Shown here one piece after another: positions 11,195-28,185 of a DNA stretch of 64,000 nt (its first letter is position 1; every line of letters begins with the position of its first letter). The stretch is from Tethya wilhelma (lineage: Eukaryota; Porifera; Demospongiae; Tethyida; Tethyidae), in NCBI GenBank assembly GCA_964030475.1, contig CAXIPT010000002.1, positions 3,969,959-4,033,958 of the forward strand. The letters run 5' to 3'. A program made the translations under genes and the position numbers. The notes below the pieces were generated by a model. The model was not told where the DNA came from. It saw only the letters and a list, made by a program, of their open reading frames with translations, and ran no database searches.

Positions 11195-14100
11195 ATGAAG
11201 TTCATTTTGGGGGTTATTCTCTGCCTCGGTAGCATTAGGTAAGTGCTTGTATTGAGCGCTGGTAAAATAATATTATTATGGCAATACCTAATGTAAACAT
11301 GATTGAAAGTATTGGAACTTAATTAATTGTGATTGATTATGGGATCAAGGCACAATTCCGTGACTGCTGAATAAGCTGCCTTAAATTGTGTCAACTGTTT
11401 TGTTTAGGTTTGCTCTGAGTCAAATCTATGGTCCAGGTAACTGTCTCATAAATCGCCTTGACGTGATTCCATGTGAATTCAGACATCGTAGGCTCATAAG
11501 ACCAGAACTAGGGTAAGCTTTTACTATCTAGTTTTAATGTCACTAAAATCATCAATATCCTCACAGTTCAGGCAATAATTAGACTATTAATGAGATCTGA
11601 CAATATAAAAGCATGCTGATTATAAAGACTGTACAGCATATTAAATTAGCTATGTATATATATTATAACGTTTTGCCTCCTTAAATATCTCATTTGCAGC
11701 GAGCAAGGTGCCTATAGCACTAACCTCAGGTCTGGATCTGCTGGTAGTCCCATCTGTCGTGTGCGACCTATAAACCAGACGGTACTGCCTATTAATAACT
11801 TTGAAAACCGTATCAACTTTATCAATTCACCTGGCTATCGTACATTCCCTCAAATAGAGTGAGTGATTATTTATTGTGTGACTGAATGGGCTATCAGCTG
11901 GAATGCGAATGTCAATGCTGAGATATAATTTCTAATTTATGTATTCATGAGCAAGCGCACCATTTATATGAAATAACGCACTTATTAAATGTCTCTGTAA
12001 TGATCCTTTCCAAAGGCTTCTAAACTAGCTCCCCAGTTGTTTTAGATGGTCATTTACTTGTATAGTCTGAGTTACATAAGCAGGAACCTCTTATACTGTC
12101 TTCAACAGACAATAACATGGTTGTCTTCAACAGTGGAACATTTCCATTTGGCAAGTCAGTAGCATCCAAAAGCAACAATCTCATAGACCACACAAATAAG
12201 GCATGTGCGTTTGGACGTACTGCTTATATATATATATATAACTTAGAGATCGATTCAGATCAAGACTAAGTCTTAAATTCAAGATTCGGAGGTTTTATCT
12301 TACATGCTGACTGGATTATAGCTAAAATGCACATAATATAATATTATTATATAGTTTGTGATGGGGTATTTTACAATGCCTATGTTATAAATACATCCAG
12401 ATATCCTGATCAGCAGTTGGTGCTGTACAGGATAAATTGTGGAGAGGGCTTTCTCTCATACTTTGACCTTTTGGAAATCAACTTGGAAGAACCGAACTGT
12501 GCAGATCCAAGCCTTGAGCGAAATAGGTATTTTTTGCCTATAGTAATTGTATATACCTGTCTCAATTATTATTTTGCATTTGACAAGTGATTTAAGATTT
12601 TCAATTGGATCTCTGTGCCATCAATCAACTATAACACACAGGTGCGTTGACTACATCTCAATTGATAACTCCCCTTTTGGAAACTTTGAAGTTTGTGGAT
12701 CTAATGTATCGCTTGCTGGAGATACTTCACCTTTGCAATCATGTACGTAAGCCACAAATATTGATCTCTTTGAAGTGTTGCTTGTAATCTTAGTTTGCTA
12801 TGTTTCATAATAATATTATTGCATTATTGTATAGCAAATTTGGAAGTTACATTTCGATCAAGTACTGAAAAAAGATTTTCGGGATTTAGTGCGAGTGTCG
12901 TTTGCTTCAGACCAGAAGATGCCAACCTTCCAGGTGAAACTATATATAGCTAGCTACATGTATGACACTAGATATACTGTCAGTATAATAAATTATGAAA
13001 TTGAAACCAGTATAGTCTTTCCATGTAACATGTATATATAATCATGCAGGCTGTACGCAAGGTGTAATGGGTATGAACACTACTTCCATGGACAGTGAAC
13101 AACAAAGAAGAAAAAGGGAAGCTGATAAAAAAGATCTGGAAGAATTTGTATGTAACTTAAAACATAACTTTGTACTGATGATTTTAATTATTACCTCCTT
13201 GTCCTATTACTTCATCCACTCATGTTGTTTGCTTTCTCCTTCAATTGCTTCAATGCATAGCTCCGTTTCTTCCTCTCAATTTCCCTCAAAGTTTTGTTTT
13301 GTAAATTTAGTGATAGCAGGAATAAAGTAGGATTTCAATATAATATTGACTCTCTTAATTCTTTCTTGTTGGTAGCATAATCTATGGAAGAGAAAATTAG
13401 CTGATATCAAACATAGAAGAAAACGACAAGACATTGACGAAGAGGATCTTAGGTTTATTGAGATTAATGTGCCATATGAAGTAAACGTTATGTACAATGA
13501 CGACACTTTGAGGTTTGTTGATAGTGAAACTAATACACCCCTTCCCAACACGGCTGAGTTTGTGGATATAGGGTATGTAGAGTATTATATGGCTTGCATA
13601 ATTATTGGAGGCATTGTCCTATATCACGCTCACACAGTGATGGCATTATCTTTCTTCAGTGAGGTCACAATTGAGTTCGAGAATGGTGATGTCAGACAGT
13701 TTCCTTTTATCGGCTGGCTTTACACTCGTGATACTGAAGATCTTGTTGGTCCCCGCTTGTTTGATTTTAACGCTCCGGTTTCATTTAGTGGACCAGGTTT
13801 GTATACTATTCAATGTATCATAATAATAACAGGTTGCTATCTGTGTTGGATGATATACCGTAAATCGCGAAATTTTTGTGTGGAAAAATTTTCGTGCGTT
13901 AAATTTTCATGTTAAATAATTTTCGGTGCATCCCCGCGTTACGCAGCCCCACCCACTATTTTGCAATTTTTTGTGTGTTTAATTTTCGTAGTCCGCAGCG
14001 ACTACGAAATTTTCACGATTTACAGTATACTGTATAGCTGGAAAATTTACCAGTCATAGGTCATGCATACATGTTTTAACAAGTATAGTAAAATTTTATA

Positions 14101-15404
14101 AATATATAATAGGAATGCGTAGCTCAGTAAAAAGGAATGAAATAAGACAAGTCTCTGAATTGCAGCACATGACTACTTCATTTTCATGAGTCAATTGCAT
14201 GCAAGTTCAAATTCCATCATTCAGTGATAATAGTCAGTCATTTGGCTCATGAGTCAGCGCAAGCATTCACTTGATTTGATTAATTTCAAGCACCACTGGA
14301 AAGCGCTCAATCTCCCTATCCTTTTTGTTGCTCAGTTTTTCAGCTTCCTATATACACCTTACCACTCAAAAGTTAGCTAATTTTTGTCCCATAGAAAAAG
14401 TGTGGTTATTCACTTCTGGTGGCATTCTCAAACCAGATGGACAATAGTCAATCTCTACCAAAAAAGCAAAAGTGTACATTTGATGCGCATGCGCATTATA
14501 TGCATGCAACCACGTGGTCTATATTGACGAGCTTTACCTACATCAAAAGGCTAAATAAAAAGTACAATATTTTGTATCAAGAGTTTCAAAGCAGCCTAGA
14601 TTTTGTTTGCTGCCTTTTCGCCAGCAAACGAGTCGAAAAGGACGTACTATGCATGAAATGAAGTCCCACTATATTATTATGATCAAAGTTGGCTCAATGC
14701 CTTTTGTTTGTCTGGAAATCGCGTTCAAGAATGTCAGTTAGAAAGGAAGGAACAAAAATGCACTGTTGTGGCTTCTCACCAGCGCTCTCTCTCCAGAGTG
14801 CTCTAGAAACTTTCTAACAGTATTTTTGGTTAATGCAGTAAGCAAACTGTCCGGGAAAGGCTATTAAATGCATTTGAAGGCTTAGCTTTCTTTCCCTGAA
14901 AGTTTATAAGCATGAACATTTTGTATTGTGTCAATGGGACAGTCGGCCCAATGTGCCCATTCCTACTATACATACTACCATATTATGTATGATAGTTATG
15001 CAGGCCAGTTGAGTGTGCCGAGGTTTATATATATATGCACCATAGGTGCCTTCATATATATATAGGCACAAAGCCCTGCATGATTTGACGGTGAATAATA
15101 TTATTATGGTTGTATAGCATGCATGAATCATTGTTTTGTTTAATTGTTTATTGTTGTTATTGTTGTTCTTCTTTTACTTTTTTCACTCTAGGAGATATCA
15201 TCATTTTCGGAAGGGATATTGCTGACGTGATGTATACTGTCAATGATTTAAATTTTGTAAGTAAAAAAATAAAATACCACAAGGATAAAGGGGTTCGACA
15301 TCCACAGACCAATGTAGGCCATTTCATGGGTTGAGTAATTTATTTCCTGTATGGTCCTGACCTGAGGCTCTTTCTGCGATTTATAACACTTGTATGCTTG
15401 GGAG

Positions 15405-15480
<76 letters not shown>

Positions 15481-16247
15481 AGTATAATAACTATGTGCCT
15501 AGTGCATGGTGAGACAGTGAATAATGGTAAATAGAATGTGTACATAGTGACGCAATTGGTTATTGCGATCCAATAATGATTGAATCAAACCAGGTTGGCC
15601 CAGGTTCAGACATGTATTCAGAATGTTTACAGTAAAACTGTATATAATTTATTTTATTATTGCTTAATGCATGCACATGCTATTATTTCATGTACAGTTC
15701 CTACCAGACCCTCGAATACAGAACATTGTCAATAGGATTTATGAGTATCTGTACGAATGTTACGTCAGACCATATCCAATTATCGTCGATGATCTGGCTG
15801 GTAGACCTAGAGTTTTCCCTCTACCAGGTATGGCTTGAATAATTATAACAGGTTGTCAATAAGATCCGGAAAATTCTCAATCTGGTTTTGGATCTTCAAA
15901 TATGACACTGTACTTTAAAATGTATAAATTATGTGCATATCATTATAATGTGCTCATTAATATTCTAAAATCCAGACTCAGATTTTTTTGGATCTTATTT
16001 TATTGAGATTGTGTTCTCTATTATTTCAGGTGATGATTCACCATTTCTTAATGGAAATATACGGCCTTCTTTTGGCAATGGATGGGTACAGGAAGATATT
16101 CAAGGTGGCGCTTGTCGAAGAGTAGTCCGGACAGATAGTACGTGTATAACCTTTTCTTATGCATTGATTCCTATTGTTGTACGCTTGACTGTTATAATCA
16201 TGAATAAAATATTATTACTTGTCATGTACACACACACACACACACTA

Positions 16248-16326
<79 letters not shown>

Positions 16327-16643
16327 CATACATGCACAACACACTCCAGGGAATTCTTCCTAGTGCCGAAGAAGCAGCTGCAATCACAAACATAACATCA
16401 GCACAGTTGGCAGTCTTTCCAGTTGAACCTGATGTACCACTTTCATTTCTAAATCGTGATCCTGTCGATCCAGCAGCTCTTGGTCTTCCTCCGGCAAGAA
16501 GACGAAGGAAACGAAAAGCACCTTCTTCTCCAAACAAGTCTCGAAGGAAAAGACAAGGAAATAATGGTTATAATAAGTAACCTATATGTACCATCACATT
16601 GTATACTTGTCTTATTATACCCAGCTTGCTTAAATTTAAGTCC

Positions 16644-16698
<55 letters not shown>

Positions 16699-17263
16699 GT
16701 ATGGAAAAATACGTAAATAAGACGACTAAGCACATAATATTTTTCCTTAGTAGAGAAACCATGCAGGCCATATCATGCATGCATGGCATCTCTGTCTCTT
16801 TATATGAGCAACATCATTCACATGTATGTACGTATACATATCTCTCTTCCTACCATTTTTAGAATAATAGTGAAATTGTTGTATGATATATTGTCCATAC
16901 TTTTCGTAATACTGTTCACAAAAATATAGTGGCTGATAATATTGATGATAGTGTGTTCAGTGATGAGAGCATCATAATGGCTCTCATGAACACAAATGCC
17001 TGCAATGCTCCACTTCGTTCATCTGCTTTGGCCACAATAGAGTTTGTAGAAAGGTAAGTTCTCATTAATTTCAGTTCTAATAATATGTCCTTTCGTATAA
17101 TATAGTAAGTTTACTAAAATTCAACTTTGAAAATCAATGTTTATGTATGATTTAATCATTATTCAGGAATAATCCAAATCGGCTTGCTATGTTGCGTAAT
17201 TCCCTCATGACTTCTTCTGGTGACGATACTACTACTATGCCTATAACTCCTTCTGGATCCTAG
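11195..17263 (+). CDS. Secreted CUB-domain protein 2, complete 13-exon model, 522 residues
   Basis: Exons are 11195-11238, 11408-11512, 11700-11858, 12401-12526, 12642-12742, 12835-12933, 13050-13147, 13376-13572, 13660-13796, 15192-15256, 16350-16566, 16930-17053 and 17167-17263 (TAG). All junctions agree in phase. The order is signal peptide, N-terminal module (NCLINRLDVIPCEF), CUB domain (YRINCGEG, CVDYISID, FEVCGS, GFSASVVCF), polybasic sites (RRKREA, RRKRQD), a VPYEVNVMY module, a second polybasic stretch (RRRRKRK, RRKRQG) and a C-terminal module (SVFSDESIIMALM). The repeated dibasic sites suggest furin-type maturation into several secreted chains. The intron 15257-16349 contains a copy of the 3' exons of gene 1 between two microsatellites; those exons cannot be spliced in phase to the next exon. 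Confidence 0.85.
13853..14030. repeat. Palindromic element, ATACCGTAAA family
   Basis: The left end ATACCGTAAATCGCGAAATT is mirrored at the right by AATTTTCACGATTTACAGTAT. It lies in intron 9 of CUB gene 2. Similar hairpins occur at 40779-40910, 41595-41809 and 57095-57290. Confidence 0.75.
14290..14450. repeat. Dispersed repeat copy (CTCAAACCAGATGGAC family)
   Basis: This stretch shares the block about a short CACTGGAAAG motif, the CAGCTTCC..CACCTTACCA block and terminal CATTCTCAAACCAGATGGAC with copies near 23900 and 56100. It is in an intron of CUB gene 2. Confidence 0.7.
15405..15478. repeat. (CT)n microsatellite bounding a duplicated segment
   Basis: A pure CT run of about 70 bases. 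Immediately to its right begins sequence identical by eye to 9281 onward in CUB gene 1. Confidence 0.95.
15479..16236 (+). pseudogene. Copy of the 3' exons of CUB gene 1 inside an intron of CUB gene 2
   Basis: About 750 bases match 9283-10040 with no difference that I can see, introns included. The segment carries copies of the exons at 9502-9631 (now 15698-15827) and 9834-9941 (now 16030-16137). It is bounded left by a CT microsatellite and right by a CA microsatellite. The last copied exon ends one base into a codon, while the next real exon (16350) must start at a codon boundary; joining them gives an immediate stop. It is therefore either a contig misjoin at microsatellites or a recent insertion, and probably not coding here. 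Confidence 0.8.
16228..16322. repeat. (CA)n microsatellite, right boundary of duplicated segment
   Basis: The CA run is interrupted twice by CTAA. Sequence identity with CUB gene 1 ends inside it, and gene 2's own sequence resumes after it. Confidence 0.95.
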
Positions 17264-17389
17264 CAACTAACATGAAAGACTTGTATGGCTAGAATTTTTG
17301 CCTAACTTAACAAAATAATAAACAATGTAGCTTATAAAATTATGTATATTGATACATAACTGTTAATTGAAAACTCCATACTATAGGCT

Positions 17390-17720
17390 GTAAGGTGTGT
17401 ACTTTTGTGCAGTGTCTGTTTATAGTACTGTGTGTGTACGTATTCCTTTTAGCTTTCAACTGGAAGTTTTACGCATGCGCATTGTAGGAAGGCGCTAACA
17501 TTACGTCACGTCTTGAACCACGTGGCCACAAATAGACCCCGGTCCCAAGACAAAAGATGCCCAGTCTTCTTGGACCGCTAAAACCCACCTAGTTGTAGTT
17601 GTGTAGAAGCTATTGGTGTAGTGTCTACGGCCGTGAATCACTGCTACCGGCCACCAGACCAGACGGTGCTACTTGTTCAATACTGTACAGCCTGATCCTT
17701 CTCAGCCAGCCTCCGCAGTG
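17390..17720 (+). promoter_or_regulatory. Putative promoter of CUB gene 3, duplicated upstream of gene 4
   Basis: The interval from about 17390 to the ATG at 17721 is repeated at 19825-20138 upstream of gene 4. Conserved inside it are ACGCATGCGC (17471, NRF1-like palindrome), TTACGTCACG (17501, CRE-like) and CACGTG (17519, E-box). The sites resemble known vertebrate factor motifs; binding in this organism is inference. Confidence 0.5.
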
Positions 17721-18601
17721 ATGGCTCAATCATGTTTGCTAATTTTTCTCATCTTTCTCTGTACTTTAAGGTAAATAATTTAAAGTTTAGTTATGATATT
17801 ACGAATTGCATGCTCCAGGTGTCTCAGGTATAAATTATAAGCATGCTCTATGAATGGTTCAAATTCAGTGAATGCAATAATTTCTGAATGACTTTGTACA
17901 ATCATTGTTTCAAATTTGTCAAAAAAAAAGAAATACAACTTAGAAAACGAACAAATTTTGTCATGATTACATTTGCAGGCTTTCCATTGGCCAGACTCAA
18001 TTTGGTACCCCTCCATTTTGTCTCATAAGTCGCCAAGACGTTGTACCCTGCAATGTAACAACCGTGAGCCGTCTGCCTCAACCAAAGTAAGTGATTGGTC
18101 GATTGTTGTCCATCAGAGATGATGTGATTACTCAGCATCGATGGTTATTGTAGATACACAAGTAGCAAAAATTTTGCAACAGCGTGTTGTTTGCTGTTAA
18201 TTATGGAAGGGTTTTTAGTTTCAATTTGAGTTAACTAGAACAGCAGTGAAATTTGCCAGGCTGAGAACTGTGTTCGTAATTTTGTATTGTTTTGTTAATA
18301 ATAATAATTTATTCTTTTCATCATTCAGTGAAGTTGGAATTTATCGCACAAGACTGGATCCAGTTCCTAGCGGTATAGTTTGCACCGTGATTGGTCCAAC
18401 AAGTCAGAAGAGGCCGCCCCAGTTTCGTCCCATCACTCAGATACGAAATGTATTGCTGATGTTCTCACCTGGAATGTTAACAACACCCAGTAGAAAGTAA
18501 GTCGATTTGTAACTTAGTTTGAATGTTAGCCCCACCCAAGTCTAATTTTCTAACTCATATTAATTATTATGAAGGAGTTGTAACGAATGTTCATGCATAA
18601 A

Positions 18602-18656
<55 letters not shown>

Positions 18657-19213
18657 GCGTGCAGTTATCCCAACAACTTATTGGCATTATTCAACATTCG
18701 ATGTGAACCAAATCAGTTGGCCTACTTCGTTCTGAACAATATCACTCTAGAGGACAAGAACTGCTTCAATAATGATCTTGGAACAGACCAGTACGAAAAA
18801 ATGAAACTATTAAGTCAGTTCTCATGCATTTTGAGTATCATTTGTCAATACCAATAGGTGTGTGGATCTCATTCAGATTGACCCAGACACGAAGGCTCAG
18901 GAAGTGTGCGGACTAGACAACTCACCTGTTAGATCTGTTCTTGCTTTTCAGTCAGGTATTGGATTATTCTACTTCACATATAAGTAAACAAAAGCTTGTA
19001 TTTTACTCTCACTAAGTAACAGAATGTTGCACACATTGAGAGAAGCTATGAATCAGAATACTTATATATAGCTTACAGACAACAGCATCCATGCACCCAT
19101 CTGATCATTATACATGACACTTTGTGTATTAGTTATGTAGATAGCTGATCTACTAGTGTTGTGGTCGTGCTGTAAAAACAGTTAGGTCAATCATGAGTAA
19201 ATAATTTGATTTT

Positions 19214-19279
<66 letters not shown>

Positions 19280-19708
19280 NACAGCATTCACGTATATATG
19301 TAGTCTCAATCTCATCCTTCCATTTTTAGGCAGTTTTATTACAATAATAAAAAATATTGTAATTATGTAGCATAATAATTGTTCCTTTCACTAAATAACT
19401 TTAATAATTTGACATATAGTGATTGAAGTTGATGATAGTGTGTTCAGCGATGAAAGCATCATCATGGCACTGATGAACGAGAATGCCTGTAATGCTCCAC
19501 TTCGTGAATCTGCTAGGGCCACAATAGCATTTGTAGAAGGGTACGTTCTGAGTTTCGGTTTTGTTGTAGTTTCACTAAAATTAACTCAATGTTTATTGTA
19601 TTATTATTCAGGCGTAATCCAGATCGGCTAACTATGTTGCGTAATTCCCTCATGACTTCTTCTGGTGACGATACTACTTCTATGCCTACAACTATAGATG
19701 ATCCATAG
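17721..19708 (+). CDS. CUB-family protein 3, shortened or gap-damaged, 255-residue model
   Basis: Exons 17721-17770, 17979-18086, 18329-18496, 18665-18790, 18858-18955, 19420-19540 and 19612-19708 (TAG) join in phase. The N-terminal half is nearly identical to gene 4: signal peptide, PPFCLISRQDVVPC module, then the first half of the CUB domain (ALFNIRCEP, CVDLIQID). The C-terminal exons match those of gene 2 (SVFSDESIIMALM). The second CUB half, polybasic and VP-Y modules are absent. A GT microsatellite with an N (19280) lies exactly where they would be, so they may be lost in a gap. The phase is nevertheless preserved across the missing part, leaving a short secreted form possible. Confidence 0.6.
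19217..19280. repeat. (GT)n microsatellite ending in N (contig join)
   Basis: A GT run ends in a single N at 19280, between the half-CUB exon and the C-terminal exons of CUB gene 3. Confidence 0.95.
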
Positions 19709-19824
19709 CAACTTAAACATGAAAGGATTGTATGGCTAGAATTTTTGCCCAACTTAACAAAATAAAAGCTAAACAATGTAATTACTATATATATTGATCA
19801 GTGTTAATTGGAACTTTATGCTAT

Positions 19825-20138
19825 AGGCTGTAAGGTGTGTACTTTTGTGCATTGTCTGTGCGTGTACGTATTCCTTTTAGCGTTCGACTGGAAGTTTTAC
19901 GCATGCGCATTGTAGGAAGGCGCTAACATTACGTCACGTCTTGAACCACGTGGCCGGCCCACAGATAGACTTTGTCCACCCCGGCCCCAAGACAAAAGAT
20001 GTCCAGTCTCCTTGGACCGCTAAAACCCAACCTAGTTGTAGTTGTGTAGAAGCTACTAGTGTAGTAGTCTACTGCTGTGAATCACTGCAACCTGCTACCC
20101 GGACCGAACCGTGCTACTGATCCTTCTCAGCCAGCCTG
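19825..20138 (+). promoter_or_regulatory. Putative promoter of CUB gene 4 (copy of the gene 3 promoter)
   Basis: It carries the same ordered motifs as 17390-17720: ACGCATGCGC (19899), TTACGTCACG (19929) and CACGTG (19947). It is followed by the shared CTTGGACCGCTAAAACCC block and the signal-peptide exon. Confidence 0.5.
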
Positions 20139-21620
20139 ATGGCCGCTCAATCAAGTTTGCTCATTTCTCTCATCTTTCTCGTCTGTACTGTAAGGTAAAT
20201 AGTATAGGTATGATATTACAAAAAGCATGCTCAGATATATAAGCATGCATTGTGGATGGTTCAAATTCAGTGAATGCAATAATTTCTGCATGGCTTTGTA
20301 CAATCATTGTTTCAAATTTGTCAAAAAAAAAAAAAAAAAAAACTGAAAAAACGAGATAATTACATTAATTTTGCAGGCTTTCCATTGGCCAGACTCAATT
20401 TGGTACCCCTCCATTTTGTCTCATAAGTCGTCAAGATGTTGTTCCCTGTGATGTAACAACCGTAAGCCGTCTGCCTCAACCAAAGTAAGTGATTGGTCGA
20501 TTGTTGTCCATCAGAGATGATATGATTGCTCAGCATCCATGGTAATTGTAGATACACAAGCAGTAAAAATTTTGAAACAGCGTGTTGTTTGCTGTTACTG
20601 AAGGGTTTTTAGTTTCAATTTGAGTTAACTGAAACAACAGGAAATTTGCCAGACTGAGAACTGCATTCGTAATTTTGTATTGTTTTGTCAATAATATTAT
20701 AATAAATCATTCTTTTTGTCATTTAGTGAAGTTGGAATTTATCGCACAAGACTGGATCCAGTTCCTAGCGGTATAGTTTGCACCGTGATTGGTCCAACAA
20801 GTCGTAAGAGACCGCCCCAGTTTCGTCCCATCACTCAGATACGAAATGTATTGCTGATGTTCTCCCCTGGAATGTTAACCACACCCAGTAGAAAGTATGA
20901 CGATTTGTAACTTGGTTTGAATGTTAGCCTAGCCCAAGTCTAATTTCTAACTTATAATTATTATGAAGGAGTTGCAACCGATATTCATACATTAAATGTG
21001 TATGTGTGTGTGTGTGTGTATTTGTTTGTGTGTGTGTGTGTGTTTCGTGCAGCTATCCCAACAACTTATTGGCATTATTCAACATTCGATGCGAACCAAA
21101 TCAGTTGGCCTACTTCGTTTTGAACAATATCACTCTAGAGGACAAGAACTGCTTCAATAATGATCTTGGAACAGACCAGTACGAAAAAATGAAACTATTA
21201 AGTCAGTTATCGTGCATTTTGCTGAGTATCGTTTGTCAATACCAATAGGTGTGTGGATCTCATTCAGATTGACCCAGACACGAAGGCTCAGGAAGCGTGC
21301 GGACTAGACAACTCACCTGTTAGATCTGTTCTTGCTTTTCAGTCAGGTATTGGATTATTCTACTTCACATATAAGTAAACAAAAGCTTGTATTTTACTCT
21401 CACTGAGTAACAGAACGTTGCACACATTGAGAGAAGCTATGAATCAGAATACATAGCTTACGGACAACAGCATCCATGCACCCATCTGATCATTATACAT
21501 GACACTTTGTGTATTAATTATGTGAACAACTTACTAAAGAGATAGCTAATCTACTAGTGTTGTGGTCGTGCTGTAAAAACAGTTAGGTCAATCATGAGTA
21601 AATAATTTGATTTTGTGTGT

Positions 21621-21652
<32 letters not shown>

Positions 21653-22510
21653 ATCTTTCCACAGCTGAGTTTTCAGTCACCTTCCGTTCTAGTCTTAATG
21701 CGAGGTTCCCTGGTTTTAGTTCAAGTGTTGTCTGTCTCACTCCAGAAGATGCCAACGATGAAGGTATACAGTAATGTGGGTTCTATACGGAACCAGTTTC
21801 ATGATAATTATCAGTGCACACACACAGACACACACACACACACACACACACACAATCGTACAGGTTGCACTGAAGGTGTGTCAGGTCCACCTACAAAGAG
21901 AAAGAAGCGCAACACGGATGACGATCAATTAATGAAAATAAATCTGAATAAATTCGTAAGTGACATGATCGATGATTATGAATTTCATCCTTCACAATCC
22001 ATTAACCTTCAACCTTTAGCTTTTAACTTCTTATTTGTGTCATTAAGTTTTTTTTCACTAACTCTGAGAATCATCTTGGAAATATCTTTTTAACACTCTG
22101 TTAATTCTCTGCATACTTTATTGAGCTTAATTGTGCACGAGTGTAGCAGATTCACCAAAACCAGCTTTACTGTTTAAGCGCTTGCTTGAAGCTAATACTA
22201 GCTATAGGGCCATGCTAGCTATTCATCAAGTATAGAAATACATACAGTTGTAAAAATTTCTGCTAGTAAACATGCGGATATTACAAGATGTTCACTTGTA
22301 TCCATGGCAACTGTAGAAATCGAGGCGGGCACAGTTACTTGGCTCAGGTGGAAGAACTGACAAGAACTGCCAACCGGAACATTTCTCCATCGAAGGTAGA
22401 AATTTCACTACCTTGGTCCCGTTTGGATTTGACCTCATCTATAGAAGAGGCCGTGTGATGTTTGTCAACAACGTGACTGGAGCTCAGTTTGATTTCAATG
22501 AAAATAAACT
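20139..22510 (+). CDS. Secreted CUB-domain protein 4, 3' incomplete
   Basis: Exons 20139-20194, 20377-20484, 20727-20894, 21053-21178, 21249-21346, 21665-21763, 21864-21955 and 22335-22510 are all in phase. They encode a signal peptide (AAQSSLLISLIFLVC), the PPFCLISRQ module, a full CUB domain (ALFNIRCEP, CVDLIQID, GFSSSVVCLTPE), a polybasic site (KRKKRN) and a module VPFGFDLIY..VMFVNN that aligns with VPYEVNVMY..LRFVDS of gene 2. The last exon ends at a GTACGT donor with two bases of a codon pending. No later exon homologous to those of genes 2 or 3 is found before 24697, so the 3' end is missing or unrecognised. Confidence 0.7.
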
Positions 22511-25936
<3,426 letters not shown>

Positions 25937-26553
25937 CTACAATAGATGTACACATAGTGTGCAATAGCAACTAACACCCTATCTAAAGCATTACCAATGA
26001 TCAGCTAACTTTGGTTTCTCTCTCATGACAAACTAGAGCCTAAGTACCTTAAAAATGACTGTCTTCATTTTCGAATTACCAAGATTGAACTCTATTGCTA
26101 ATCAAAAAATTTACTGATTCAAAAATGGCTGCTCGTAGCTACATGAGATGAGATAATAGGTTAGTAGAGTGTTTAGCAAAACATTATTTTTTGGTTGTTT
26201 TCTAATTTTGTCGTAAGTTTTTGTTTTTTGAATTTTTTTTTTGTTTTTTTCCCCTACCTAATGTGCAAATGTACATGCATGAAAGCTCATCAGCTTATAG
26301 TTATGTGTATAATAATTATTATTGATTTGATAAGTCGTGTACCGTAGACATGAAAATAGTTATGGGCAGTACTGTACATTAAAAAATTTGGTATAATTAT
26401 AATTTGGCAATCAAAAAACCATGCAGGCCATATTTTTGTGCTATTGCATGTATAATGCTCACCAATATTTAACATTAATTTTAAAGTATAATTATCCCTT
26501 TCTATCACGATTGTTGTAAAATTACACAAACTTCAATTTCTCCAATACGTCAN
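25937..26553. other. Interval between KATNAL2 and helicase fragments, ends at N
   Basis: AT-rich with no recognised exon. It would hold 5' KATNAL2 introns or exons. A single N at 26553 directly abuts the helicase exon, so this is a contig edge. Confidence 0.4.

Positions 26554-28185
<1,632 letters not shown>

Noticed and set aside
15698..16137. The copied exons as real alternative exons of CUB gene 2
   Set aside because: Phase does not match the following exon at 16350 and produces an immediate stop; the model skipping them is in phase throughout.
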